DNA of 64,000 nt from Cunninghamia lanceolata (GCA_027924645.1 BSBN01000334.1:2232001-2296000), one strand, 5' to 3'. Numbered from the stretch's first letter, positions 1 through 11,732 are shown. The notes: generated from the letters alone by a model not told the origin. Made by a program: numbers and translations.

Positions 1-2014
1 GCTTACAATAGCTTTGAAATAGGCCCTGATATTTCAGCAGTCAAATTTCAATTAAGCTTCCGAATGCTCAAATTATCACTTCCCTACACCTTTTATAGAA
101 TAAGGTGAGGGAACAATTACAAATGACCTATGGTCAGGATTTATCCATTAAGATCAACAGTCTAGATGAATAGCACATGCCTGCCAATTGGTAACTACAC
201 AGCTGGCACAGAATATTCTAGCATCTTTAACTCAGTCCATCCTCTAGCTAACAAATAGCATATTTGACAGTATCCTCCTCAGCTCTGGTTCATGTTACCT
301 CTGCATGCAACTCAATAATTTTCAGCCATCCTGATCTTAGCCTCAAAAGCTCCACCGTCCTGCAATAAATAGACAAGAAATAAGCATCAGCTTCATTTAA
401 TAGCCAGCAAGAAGATAAAAATTACATTAAAACAGGTTGAATGTGCAAACCTATATATATCGGGTTATGAATATTGAGCATCTATGAAAACTTAATTAAA
501 TGTCCATAGGTGGTCAAGAGAGTCTGGGTGGCTATCGTTGACTGGAAAACATGCTATCAGGCCCTAAAATGGCTTCAATGTTTGATCAGGTCCATGGTCA
601 TTTGAGTGATTTTTGATAAAAATATCAAAAATATGATTTTTGGTATTTTCTACATCTTGGTAAATTACATTTTCGGAGGCCTTCGGATCGAAATTAGGGC
701 TCAAGACTTCGTCGGTAACTTGGCGTTAAGCCTAAGTAACCAGGCAACTCAAACTAGATAACTAGTTTATCTTTCCAATGAGTCCAAAGAGTTTAAATTC
801 TGATAAAATAGCTAGGAGTTATGACCCTGCCAAGGGGAAGGTAAAACATTTCCTAATTTTTCTAAGTTTCTCTGAATTTCTGTAAATAATTTCACCTTTC
901 GGTAGCTCTTTTTGTATTCCAAGGGTAATGTGACCCTTCATATGATATGCAAGCCTATATATTTCAAATGGAAGTGAGTAAAAATGAGTTATCGCATGCA
1001 TAAGATCGTGCATATGCAATACATGCACTTTTGTTCACTAAATTCCATTGAATAAAACTATCGGGTCCGGGTATGCACATTAGCTAATATGAGGGATACT
1101 AACTAATATGACTCTTTTCATAGATCAGGATATGATGATGATGTCATCATCATGGATGGGCTTTGTTAAATGTAAAAGGCTGAAGTCATGGTCATACTGA
1201 AGGAAATTAGGATGTTAAAAAATATGACCTTGATGTTGAGGAATATCGCCCTCTGAATAAGATGACGTCACAGTCATGTTGAGCTTTTTATATCAGGTCA
1301 GAATGATGTCACCGTCATGTTAGGAAAGATCAGTCATATTAGAAAAGATGATGGATGTTAGAAATTAGATGACCTTCAGAGTTCAAGCCGATTGATGATG
1401 TCACCGTCATATTGGGTCCTTTGTGGAATGGGATGAGCTGACATCATCATCATGTTATTTAAAAGGGCGATCGTTGGAAAAATACCTCTGCGAGGTAAAA
1501 AGGATGATGACGTCACCATCAGGGTGATTTTCTCTATTCATCAGGGTTGGATGATGTCATCATCATATTGGCACTGGGGTGATATTCTGCAGCAGGGTGA
1601 TATTTGAAAGATCGGGTGATATTCGAAAGATGACCCCCGCAAAATATATGAAGCTGTCTGATGGGTAAATATCACTAGCACATAAAATTGACATCTGGAG
1701 TTTTAGACCAAATGATTATTGGGTGATAAAATGGCATCAGGGTGATCTTATAATATCAAGGTGATATTACACAAGGTGACTGATGTTTGGAATATGATCC
1801 CCCCTCTCGAATATCAGGTTTGACTAGAACTTTGACTGGCCATAACTTTCTCATTTGGCCAAATTTTAGGGTGATGTAAAAGGCAAACCTGCCTATAATT
1901 TTACACTCTTTCACATGGTAGGCTTCTTGAGGAAAGATTTAGACTTTGGAATTTGGGTTCAGACTTCAAGATCACAAATATACCTGACATTAAGCACATA
2001 CATACTGACTGACG
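1..2014. other. Unassigned non-coding flank
   Basis: No reading frame here resembles a known protein; the short ORFs are chance. The stretch ends where integrase coding of the E1 gypsy remnant becomes readable. The right half (about 1080-1800) is rich in GATGATGTCATCAT-type motifs and GGTGATATT repeats, like the style of the LTR at the right edge of the window, so it may be a decayed LTR. I could not find LTR ends, a primer site or a polypurine tract to prove this. Confidence 0.4.
1127..1568. repeat. Cluster of near-palindromic TGACGTCA/ATGATGTCATCAT motifs
   Basis: Seven related sites lie in about 440 bp, near 1130, 1261, 1303, 1394, 1436, 1503 and 1552. Two contain the perfect palindrome TGACGTCA (1263 and 1508). 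The others are variants such as GATGTCATCATCAT and GATGTCACCGTCAT. The spacing is irregular, so this is not a simple tandem array. TGACGTCA is the classic core bound by plant bZIP factors; a promoter role here is inference. Confidence 0.55.
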
Positions 2015-2827
2015 ATGTTTTACCATTACTGCCCAGAACACAAAAGCAAAGGAGCAAGCCAGCAAAGTTGGGTCCTTGTTTTGTCAAGTCAAAATGGGGC
2101 GTGTTGTGTAACCACACAACAACTAATCCAAGTATTCACAAATTTATATCAAGTCAAACAAATAAAATCTTCACCTTACCATCCTCGAGCAAATGGGTAG
2201 GTAGAAGTAACTAATAGGGAACTTGAAAATATTCTGATAAGAACAGTAACAATGAATAGAAAGGATTGGGCTACCAGATTACCTGAAGTAGTTTGGGCTT
2301 ACAATACCACTTGGAAGTCCACAACAAGGTTCTCACCATATGAATCAGTTTATGGGAAACCTATTTTGTACATAGAATTTGAACTCCAGGCACTTAAAAT
2401 TGCATTGGATATTTTTCTACCATTGTCTATAGCTCAACAGAATAAAATTCTTCAGCTTAATGAGTTGGATGAAATTCAGACAGAGGCCATTCAGCAAACA
2501 GAACTAGTTCAGTATCAGCAGAAGCAATGGCATGACCAACACATCAAAAGGAGGACATTTCAACAAGGTGATTGGGTTCTTCTTTATGACTCTAAATTCA
2601 AGGAGTTCAAAGGGAAATTACAAACTCACTAGATGGGTCCCTATCAAGTAAAATAAGTTTTTGAAAATGGAACAATATTATTGGAACCTATTGATGGAAG
2701 CACGGACACATTCCTAGTAAATGGTCACCGAATCAGACTCTATAAAAGGCCATCTACTAAAGAAGAATTTCTTAATGATTTATGTTTTGATACAGGGGAT
2801 ACCTCCTCTGTCACAGTGTTGGATTGA
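2015..2827 (+). pseudogene. Ty3/gypsy integrase C-terminal fragment (element E1)
   Basis: This is the C-terminal half of a retrotransposon integrase. Reading one frame, the conserved SSPYHPRANG is followed by a TAG where relatives have Gln, then VEVTNRELENIL with the catalytic Glu. Next come the WAYNTTWKSTTRFSPYE block and the C-terminal GPY motif (MGPYQVK), and the frame ends with TGA at 2825-2827. Internal stops are TAG 2198-2200, TAG 2630-2632 and TAA near 2653. The zinc-binding N-terminus and first two catalytic Asp are missing, so the fragment is inactive. The reading frame has no indel over about 700 bp. The accessory ORF follows 1.1 kb downstream on the same strand. Confidence 0.85.
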
Positions 2828-3942
2828 AAAAATAAAAAGAAAAAAATAGAAGAGAAAAAAAAGGAAGGTTGAAAACTAGCAAATGGCAGCCTTCTAAATA
2901 ATAATAAAAAAAACAAAAAAAAAAGAGAAAGATGGAAAACCAGCAATTGGCTATCTTTCTCGACCAAGTGAGTTGAAAACTAGCAAATAGAAGTTCCTTT
3001 CTTTAGGATAGTTGAAAACAATTGGGCTACAAAGGTGATCAGGTGCCAGGAGTTAGTCAAATGCACCTCTGGCACTCTATCAAACAAGGAGCACCTCCGA
3101 TGCTTGCCAAACAAGGAGCACCTCTGGCACTCTGTCAAACAAGGAGCACCTTTGACGCTTTCCAAACTAGGAGCACCTCCGGTGCTCTGTCCATAAAGAA
3201 GTCAATTTCAATAGTAAAGGGGGGGACCCACCTCTCCAGGCAGTAAAGTAGACACATCACATGGTGAGGTCATCATGACTCATCCTCTACTTTGTCACAA
3301 AAATAAATTCAATTAGCACACATATCATTTGCAAGGGTATTCATAAAGCCCCCACTGACATCACTCAAAGAACCCAGTTTCTTGAACCACTCAATGCAAT
3401 GATTGCAGGTCCTGTGCCAACGGAGTAGTGGATGTCATCTCTAGCCACCAAAAGCTGCTCATGTGCCACGACGTGTGCAGTCTCATAAAATGATGCAGCA
3501 TCTCTGTCGTGTACATCACCCTCATCATTAAAAATGATCCAGGTAATTCTAACTTTAATTAATCATTAATAGCAACTGTCTTGTCTTTTGGTTTTGGGTC
3601 TCGCCACGATGACACTTCTTACTACCATCAATTTCTTTCCTAAATTTGCACATTCTGCCATCTATGTTGTACTGCCACCTTGCCTCCAGAGTGTCCTGTC
3701 ATTTTGCCATATTTATGACTACCTAGGTACTCTAACTAATCTGCATAAGCCTAAACTTAGAAACATAACATTCCTCATTTGAACCTCTGAAGTACCCTGA
3801 AGAATAGAGCAACTTGAACAGTCCTCTGGAGCCTACAGAGCAAATTGAATAGTCCTCCAGAGCCTACATAGATAAGAGGAAAGGATAAACTGCAGATTGA
3901 GGGGGTAAGAAATTAAACACAAAAGGTGGGACTAATTTAGCA
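2828..3942 (+). other. Non-coding spacer between integrase and accessory ORF of E1
   Basis: No protein is recognisable. The spacer holds A-rich runs (2825-2935), a 27-28 bp minisatellite (3062-3192) and a G tract AAAGGGGGGGACC near 3216-3228 that could be a polypurine tract. A splice-donor-like AG|GTAATT at about 3541-3547 is followed by AT-rich TTAATTAATCATTAAT. The spacer length is almost the same as in the related element U (about 1.1 kb). If the G tract at 3218 were the true polypurine tract, an LTR would have to start at about 3227, but I find no TG...CA repeat pair to support that. Confidence 0.5.
3062..3192. repeat. 27-28 bp minisatellite, about five copies
   Basis: The unit is GGAGCACCTCYGGYRCTCTG followed by TCAAACAA. 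Copies begin at about 3062 (degenerate), 3088, 3115, 3143 and 3170. The repeat lies in the 3' non-coding spacer of the E1 gypsy remnant, where plant gypsy elements often carry short tandem repeats. Confidence 0.8.
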
Positions 3943-6822
3943 ATGTGGGTAAAGAAGAAGTCTGAGCCAGAAAGTGTTGCGGGTCTTCTGCAGTATGAAG
4001 CTACAGCAAACATTCTAAGCTACAGGATGGTTAGACTTCCTAGAAAAAATTGAAGGGTTTCAGGAAGATGTTGTGGATGAATTCCTCAGAAATTTAAGGG
4101 ACAATTAGATAGTTGTCAGAGGAGTCTGAATCAATTTCTCCTCAGCCACTATCAGCCACATTTCTAGACTTCCTAAACAAGGTGAGAGGTTTTATCACTT
4201 GAAATTCTTATACATTGATTTAATTAAGAATTTCTCTATTCATGGTGAACCTACCATACAACTGCATTCAAATAAAAATGAAGTAAAAGGAATTCTTAGG
4301 TCCACACTCCCAAACCCTTTGCAATCTGTTGCCACCTGGCTGATGAAATATTTTATGTGATGGTCAATTCTCTCTAGTTTTAGGGCCAATCATGAAAATG
4401 CTAATTTTTCTAAGACATGGAAATAGACACCCTAAGTTTATTATAAAAATCCCCAATTTCCTGTATTCATCCATCAGGACAACTATAGAAAAATACCAGC
4501 AAAATAAGGGTCCCATGAAACATCATGGTCTCATCTTCCTAGTAGTTAAACACCACTTCCTGTCTCAAGCCAATGGGGAGGAATTATGGCAAAACTTTCT
4601 TGAATAGACTTCCCAGAACAGAGGAATAGAAATGGCACAACTAGGAGGTGAGAGTTCTACTCACCAAGAAGAAGAAATTGAGCCTTCAGTCTCCTCCATA
4701 GCTATTCAAAGAGGAAAGAAACCCTCACAGGAGGCATCTTCATCTGTAACCCCTATTCCTGATAAGAGGAGGAAAGGCAAAGAAATTACAGAGTCTGCTC
4801 CTAGACAAACCCCATACATGACTCGATCAGTTAGGAGAAAGATGACTAATTGAGGAATCTTTCCCTAAAGAATTAACAGAGGAGAGGTCAAGACAGAGAA
4901 CAGAGGGAACCTGGTGGGCTAAAGAACCATCTCATGATTTAGATGAGATCCCTCTAGTCAGGAAGAGAAAACAAATAGAAGTTTCCCCAGCACCATATGT
5001 TCATATAAGGTCAAGCCCAATTTCAGAACCATCATGTGCTCTAGAGATAGAACACATCCAAACTCTTACTATTTCCTCAAACTCTGAGGAGGAGAGGCCT
5101 GCTCTTGAGGCACCTGCCCCACCTCTGCTACGGACAAGCAAAAGGCAGAGAAAGATCTCACAGGCTGAGGAAGATACTATCGTCCTAGCTGAGGTACTCC
5201 TAGGTTTTAGAACATATGAGGATAAGGCTGGGCCTTCATTAGTACCAGTAGAAGCAGAGGACCCTCAGGACATGTAGTCTAAAGAGAAGGATGAAGTAGG
5301 GCAAATGGGTAAAATTGGCAGTGCAGGGCAGATGGACATGAACAACCCTGATGATCAGCAAATAGCAATAGAAATAGCAGAAGCAAAAACCTTCTCTCAT
5401 CCCTCTGATCAAGAGGATGTGGAAATTTTAAAAGAATAGAAAATGATGGAGGAAATTGAAAACTTAAAGAGACTACTCTGGGGGAAAAATCTGATTATTA
5501 TTGACCTCAAGAAGGTCAGAGCAGAGGTAGAAATGGAGTAAAAACAAATAATTGAAAATCTACAAATAGAACTCCAAAGTAAAAACAAGATCATCCTTGA
5601 GAAAGAGGCAGAATTAGAGGCCCAGAGAATTGAGAAAGAGGCAGAATATGAGGCCTAGAAAATTGAAGCAGTCAAACTATTGGAAGAGAAAGAGAAAGAG
5701 GCACAATAGAGTATTTCTAAGCTCACCATGGTTAGAGACAATAGCCTCACAATAATGGCAGCATTGATTGAGAAAATACAAAGCCAGGATAGGCAGGTAA
5801 CTTGGGCCAACAACAGACTAGATGACCAGGAGGAATATATTCAAGAGTTGGTTGGCCCAAGGGAAACCAATGAGTAGGAAATCTAAACAGATGCATATGT
5901 GGGTCCAATCCCCATTGACATTCCTAAAGCCTTGTTCCATTGGGAGAAGAAGTGTAGAGAATATGAGGCTTCCAAGCCTATGTTACAATTACAAAGGGTA
6001 GTCATTGCCAAAACAAAAAGAATAGAAACTCTGGAAGGAAAAATTCTTGAAATGGCCTCCCTTTCTTTAGAAATTCTATCCTGTAGGCCTCCAAGTGCCA
6101 GCTATTCTATGTTCTTACAAGAGAGAGTCCTGCAAAGGAAGTTCTCTTTAGTTCTATCTGACCTGGTTGAGGATACTGAGACAGAAGAAGGATTCATGAT
6201 AGCATATACCAGGAGTAATGATGAGGACAAGAATTTCCTATGTGAATTGAAGTTACATGGGTTCTGTGTTAATGATATAACCTTCATTCTTAATCATTTT
6301 GTGGGGGAATGCTAGCTTAAAGCATTTATGTCCCTAATGAGGAATCATCAGATCTGGAATGAAAGGATGAAAGATCATCTCAAGAAAGACTTAACAATAG
6401 ACCTCTTCATCAGGAAGGAATGTCCTAATCCCCATGCTTTTAAGGTTCAATTTAGGTCCCTTATCTATCATCCTAATAATAAGAACAAAATTTTGCCATT
6501 ATACCTAAAAATTTTTCAAGAATGCTCCATTGATTTTGGTCTTTTCATGATCAATTCAACAAACCCAGTACTTGCCATAGCAAAGAAGAGATGGAATATT
6601 TTGACCCCGAAATAGAAAATGAGAGAGGTGGTCACCCCTACAAACTTAAGATTGTTTATGAGAAAAGAAAAGTTGATATCCAAACTGATGGATAACCATA
6701 AGAAAAAATGGATAGGTGGATGGTTCAGGCCCCCTCTAATAATTGAACCACTCCTTGTCTGGGCAGAACAGATGGAAGATGAGAAATTGCAGCACTGGAT
6801 GAAGCAAGTTGATCAATACTAA
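3943..6822 (+). pseudogene. Accessory ORF downstream of integrase (element E1), function unknown
   Basis: This is a degraded ORF of about 960 codons with frame changes and many TAG stops. From the ATG at 3943 it has a short basic/acidic start, a WLDFLEKIEGF block, an IVVRGVxINFSSATIS block (x = TAG), then HLKFLYIDLIKNF. Next are FIIKIPNFLYSSIRTTIEKY and HGLIFLVVKHHF (about 4430-4560), a Ser/Pro/Lys-rich linker (4630-5280) and a Glu/Lys-rich coiled coil (about 5380-5720). The C-terminal part (5899-6822) contains RWNILTP. All blocks recur in the same order in the accessory ORF of U (29678 down to 13271), which argues for a real conserved protein. It lies between integrase and the 3' LTR, the position of env or env-like ORFs. 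I see no signal peptide or membrane segment, so calling it Env is not supported. A fused gag-like protein is an alternative. Confidence 0.65.
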
Positions 6823-6944
6823 GGCAATGGTAATACCAATCATACAACCTGGACCACCTATGTATAGGATTATAGCTTGACTGACAAGTTGCTTTGCCAG
6901 AATAAATCTAGAATGTGAGAAGCAGGAGGACCTGCCAAACCTTA

Positions 6945-6956
6945 GGTATGGGGGGG
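6945..6956 (+). other. Polypurine tract of E1
   Basis: The run GGTATGGGGGGG lies just downstream of the accessory ORF and directly before a sequence starting TGATGAGTGTC, as expected for a plus-strand priming site next to a 3' LTR. This placement puts the accessory ORF inside the same element as the integrase. Confidence 0.6.
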
Positions 6957-7289
6957 TGATGAGTGTCAATTTGTACCCATGGAATACATCTTTTTACCTC
7001 ACTTTTTCTCCTTCTTGAGTGCATCTTTCCTAATATCTGCACCCAAATAAGTTAGCAAGATTGTTCTAGTTAATGATTAATTGAGATAGATTACTTAAGA
7101 TTATAATTTCTGATTGAGTGACTAATGTGCATGGAATTGATGGAAAAAAGCAGAAACTTCTCTCTTTTTGAATCAGCAGGTGTAGATGCCAGGAACAACA
7201 ATTTTGTGCATCTCTGGAGATAGTCTTCAATGACCTCTGGAGACAATACCAGAGGACCATAACACCTAAAGTTTTGAAGTAATGAGGAA

Positions 7290-7410
7290 AGCCTCTCTGG
7301 AGCTCTGAGGAAGCTATAGACATCTCTGGAGCTGAACAAAGGAAGCTACAGACATCTCCGGAGCTACAGACATCTCTGGAGCTACAGACATACCTTCGAA
7401 GCTGTAGACA
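7290..7410. repeat. 18-19 bp tandem repeat (CTCTGGAGCTACAGACAT type)
   Basis: The unit AGCTACAGACATCTCTGG recurs about four times with substitutions, flanked by looser copies (CTCTGGAGCTCTGAGG, CTTCGAAGCTGTAGAC). Similar CCTCTGGAGCCTACAGA words occur near 3820-3865 in the E1 spacer, so the two regions may share an origin. Confidence 0.7.
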
Positions 7411-7570
7411 GGGACATATATCTCTGGTGCTTGCTGAGAGTAGGGCATATTTCTAGCATAAGCTACCAATTAGGCACTCTTAGCAGTGATCTTAACACCC
7501 CTCATTTCACTCAAATCATCACCTAAGTGGTGAAGAGCCATCTTTAGTTAAATTGCTGGAGTTTTTATCT

Positions 7571-7578
7571 CTATAAAG
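7571..7578 (+). promoter_or_regulatory. TATA-like box in the E1 LTR
   Basis: CTATAAAG lies in an AT-rich context about 615 bp into the probable LTR, on the element's coding strand. Position and motif fit an LTR promoter. No start site can be shown from sequence alone. Confidence 0.4.
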
Positions 7579-8485
7579 TTTTTGCATGAGTTACGGATAG
7601 AACTGATTCAAATACCCATATTTTCAGGGCCTCACTACCCAAATGTATTAAGACTAAAACTTAGAATTCTGAGTGGACTTCTGTTCCACTCAGTCTTCTT
7701 TTATTTTGCATGATTATTTTCCATAGTTAGATAGCTAGTGTAATAAGGAGATGAATGTCATCTCATAGAGGAACTGGTAGATAAGATCAGTGATATGTCA
7801 TCACTCATTTTTGATATATACTGATAGGAACAGCAGAAGAAATATACAATGATTGAATTATTCTGATTCTCGGTAATCTTAGTTCTGTGATATCAATATT
7901 CTCTTCATGAATGCAAGGTGAATGAATTGGATTAAGTTTAGTTGTGATCTTCTTTTGTGCTAATTCTCTACCATAGCCTTCAACCCCAAGGGTGTGGAGC
8001 AAGGGCCCACTCTCACCACCAAGGTGGAAGGCTAGTACCATTGCTTTATTACTTCAGATTTTGCTGTGAAAAGTATTTACTAATTTTAATAGATAGATGC
8101 ATGTTCTTGTTTTTAAGATTCCTTTGAGTAAATTTCCTGTTTAAATTTTGTTTCAGCATTCCTTAAATTCATTTAGATTTTCAAATTGATAGAAGCTGTT
8201 GAGATTAGTTAGGAAAACTGGTAACTATAGAATCCCTAGTTGCGAATAGTCGAGGACACAGCCCCTAGATTATTGACATCTGAAAACAAATTAAATGATG
8301 AGATACAATGACATCTCACCACACATTCGCAACTTTTTGTATTTTTTTGTACTTTACAATTTGGTAACTTTTACATCATTTTGCAATATTAACCCTATGG
8401 ACTCTAAATTACTCAAATTACACCAAAAATGGTCTGTTAGACCTAATTACAATGTTGAAACATCAAAATTGAATAAAAAATCAAG

Positions 8486-8828
8486 AGTTGCCTGATGGAG
8501 GCATGAAGTTGTCATGGTGCTCATGCACCATTGTTATAGATAGAGGGAGTAAGAGTTGGTATAGGTCGACGTGTACTCCTAAAGGGCAGTATTCAGAATA
8601 GTTGACAAGAGTTCAAGTATGTATAGTATCATAATCAGGGGATAAAGCTTGAGAAAGATGTGTCACCCTTTTCCATTGATGTCAAAGGGGGAGAGAGTTT
8701 ATGTGAAAAACAAAGGGAGAGAAAGAGAGAAAGATGTATAAAAGAAAGGGGGAGAGTGAGATTGGTGTAGAGTTGTGTCATAATAGTTTTTTACATAATA
8801 TGTTACCATCAATGACAAAGAGGGAGAT
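8486..8828 (+). other. 3' non-coding tail of a truncated Ty1/copia element
   Basis: It holds two purine-rich tracts: TGATGTCAAAGGGGGAGA near 8674-8691 and a second, ATGACAAAGAGGGAGAT, ending at 8828 beside the LTR. The same pair is found in C1 (40120-40316) and in V (60407-60470). The coding region of this copia copy is absent. The left boundary with E1 is uncertain. Confidence 0.6.
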
Positions 8829-10474
8829 TGTTGCAAGTATGTGTTAATCAGTGTTGTTATTGATGTCAACATGTTTGTGTTGTCATTAGTGTCAATTGTG
8901 TCTTTTGATGAAGATATTATTATTTGATTTAGTGGCTTTGCTTAGAAAAGGTGATTTGGATGCTTTGTATAGGTGCTGAAGGTGTTGAGAATATGCTTAT
9001 GTAGCTAGGTTTCCAAGTGCTTTTGAGAAAATTTGATTATTACTGGAAATAATGTGTTGAAGGAGTCTTCTAGCTTACAGAATATTGTTCAAGTTTTTTC
9101 TCCACATTTCCTCTGTGTTAGAAATCTAAATGTGTAGTTTAGATATGTTATTAAGAAATGTTTGAAGATGCTAAATCTAGAATTTGGTGCTCCGGATTGA
9201 TGTACAGTGAAAGTTATGTTTACCAGTTTGAGAACAGTATTTGATAGTGTCTCTGAAGTTGTGTAGAGGTGTCTGAGAGAAAGTATTTTGCTCTGCATTC
9301 CTTCGCAGATAGGTTTCAAGTGCTACAATTTTGGATATGTGTTCATAAGGATCTTACCTACCTTCCATCTAAAAGGTTTGTGATTTGGTGCTCCAGAAAG
9401 TAATCTATTGTGTGATAGAGTTCAACACTATTGTTGTGTTCAGGTGAAAGTTGTTGTGTTCAGGTGGAAGTTGTTGTGTTCAAGTGAAAGTTGTTGTGGC
9501 TAAATTTGTTGGTTTTTAGGTGAATCCAAGATGTTCATGGATGTTTCTAGATTGTGTTTAAACCCTATGTAAGGTCCATAAGTTATGGTTGTGATCATGA
9601 AAGCATGTGATCAAGAATTCCTTATGTGAACACTGTTTGACCAACCTTGAATGTTTGCGAAGTTGATTTGATGATTATGTGAGTGTTGTGTAGTGTGCTT
9701 GGATGGATTTAGGTCTGAGCTAAGGTGTAAAGCGGTTTTCCTTCATTCCTTTGTTCCATGGAATTTTTAGGCCCAGACCTAATTAAAATATTGTATGTTT
9801 GCCGACCTTGGAGATTGTTTCAAGGATTGATGATTATGTTGCCGACCTTGAAGATTATTTCAAGGTTAATGATGGTATAAATAAATTTCAAGGATTAATG
9901 AAATATGTGTGCATGAGGGAGATGATGGGTGTGATGTGAGTGTGAAAAAAGGTAGTAAGATGTTTCATGAGTTAGGCAACTGAATGTAATGAGCGGAAGG
10001 TGTCTACTATCTTTTGGTATAGATGTGAAGGTGATGTTTGGTGTGCTTCATTAGAACTAAACCCATGCATATGTAGATGTAATTATATCAGTTCACTCTT
10101 AGCAGTGAGCCTCTTCTTCTTCTATCTTTTTCTCAATGGGTAGTGAGTTCACTTGGATAGTGAGTCCACCTGTAGTGAGCATTCTCTCTCTTGGGCAGTA
10201 AGCCCTAGGCAGTAAGACTCTTGTAATTTGGTATTGCTACTACTTTATATTGTGAGCTAATCCTCACCATGGTTTTTCCCTTTTAGGTTTTTCCATTTTC
10301 TTGTGTTTGATGTGGTTATAATTTAGCTTCTGTGATTTACTTTCCATGCTTAATCATCATAACAAATTTAAGGGATAATCAAGCTAGTGTGGATCTAAAT
10401 GTTTGTGAGGGTTTAAAGGTTTTTTTGATACAACTGATTCACCCCTCTCCCTCAATTGTCTTGTGCATTCAACA
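8829..10474 (+). repeat. Ty1/copia 3' LTR
   Basis: It starts TGTTGCAAGTATG directly after the polypurine tract and ends near ATTCAACA, preceded by the TTCACCCCTCTCCCTC block typical of these LTR ends. GTTATTGATGTCAACA near the start and repeated AGTGAGC words near 10095-10220 match the LTRs of C1. No PBS follows the right end, which fits a 3' LTR or a truncated copy. No partner LTR is in the window. Confidence 0.75.
9430..9499. repeat. 20 bp tandem repeat, about 3.5 copies
   Basis: The unit AGTTGTTGTGTTCAGGTGAA is repeated with one or two changes inside the copia LTR. A looser pair of about 40 bp (GCCGACCTTGGAGATT...) lies at about 9800-9880 in the same LTR. Confidence 0.8.
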
Positions 10475-11053
10475 CACTAACCTCGTCCCTTACTATCAGA
10501 TCAAACCTGAAAACTTCACATGTTTTGTGTTCAATGAACACATTTGTATACACTTGCTCTGGTTTGTTGTGATCTTGATTCAATCTCGAGTCTGAAAATA
10601 TATCCAGACAAATATCATAAAGATAGGATGTACCAACTAGACCATGATCTAAATTATGCTTCAAACCCTACAAGAATTCATCAGGTACACCAAATAGAAA
10701 ATACTCATACTCAAGCTCACTCTTGATTTGATCCATATGACATATGTATTCACCTACATTTGGGTAATGTAACTCATCTACATCACTTGGTGTTTCAATG
10801 CTATGCAAAGGAGACTAAATTGTCTCAACAACATTTTCATCACTAATCATGTCATGATCCTCACAGGAGCATGCATCTCCAACCATGTTTACATTTTCAC
10901 TGCATCCCTAAACCCCAAGCTGTCTACTTGTGCCATTATCACATGCGTCAGATGTTTTCTCCATTTCAGGAATGAAAATATAACTTGATTCATCATGCAT
11001 ATCATCATACAACTCAACACGAAATGCTTTAAAGAAGGAACACACAATTCAAA
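10475..11053 (-). other. Decayed continuation of the T element
   Basis: The sequence follows the gag tail on the minus strand and keeps its composition, but stops are frequent and no motif is readable. It is cut at 10474 by the copia LTR. Confidence 0.35.
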
Positions 11054-11732
11054 CTATTCATCTATTTTTAATTCCTTATCTAAATTTGTCATGGCAGGGT
11101 TACAATTACAACAAACTTTATGAGTAGCCTTGTCTTCCCTTTCTTTAACCTGAGGATCTAAAACCCTTTCAACATCAACATATTCAAAAACATCATAATC
11201 ATTAAAAGAGCATATAGATAGATCTTCAACATTATTTACATCATTAATACTTAGCATCTCAGACTCATATCTTGAAAACTCTTCACTGCAAGAAGGTTTC
11301 TCCTTCTTAGGCAAATATGTGCCCCCATCACTATCAACACATTCATTATTTGAGGAAAAAAAAATCATTTTCACTTCATGAGGATAATTACAATCATAAA
11401 ATAAATGATCATATTCACTGTCATCGTAGCAAAGAGGCTTACCAGTACTGAAGCTATGTTCAGGCTCTTGATACTGATTGCAGACTCTTGCCCTCCATCA
11501 AACTACTAGTAGACTGCACATGAATATCCCCAATTCTATTCCTATCAAAATGATCATATGTGGACAAATAACAATTCCCCTTATCCTCATATGTACAACT
11601 TCCTATAGCAAGTTGATAAATGCTAGATAATTCCTCCAAAGGATTAGAACCTTGGGTAACACTCAATAAGTTATCCAATTCTAGGTCTCCAGATGGGTCA
11701 TTTGTACACACTACATCAACATCCCCACTCAC
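11054..11732 (-). pseudogene. Acidic tail region after gag (element T)
   Basis: Two minus-strand open stretches (11732 to 11460 and 11374 to 11054) continue from the gag frame after a shift. The first begins within a GTGA overlap with the gag stop. The residues are mostly Asp/Glu/Ser, with no protease or zinc-knuckle motif that I recognise. In this kind of element an acidic linker usually lies between gag and protease. The overlap is more likely a one-base frameshift mutation than a programmed event. Confidence 0.45.

Larger units (their letters stand above)
6957..8485 (+). repeat. Probable 3' LTR of E1
   Basis: The start follows the polypurine tract. It contains a TATA-like CTATAAAG at 7571-7578 and an 18 bp tandem repeat. 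No second copy is in the window, so the right end is only approximate. It is set where 3'-end copia sequence becomes recognisable. No real ORF is present. Confidence 0.5.

Noticed and set aside
2740..2967. Minus-strand ORF rich in Phe and Leu
   Set aside because: It is the complement of an A-rich low-complexity stretch.
3062..3192. CRISPR-like array
   Set aside because: The units are contiguous 27-28 bp tandem copies without unique spacers, in a plant retroelement.
3216..3228. AAAGGGGGGGACC as the polypurine tract ending E1 before the accessory ORF
   Set aside because: No LTR-like TG...CA unit could be found after it, and a better tract followed by TGATGAGTGTC lies after the ORF. The alternative is kept open in the spacer entry.
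3943..6822. Accessory ORF called a retroviral-type envelope
   Set aside because: Only the position fits. No signal peptide, transmembrane segment or cleavage motif is visible in either copy.
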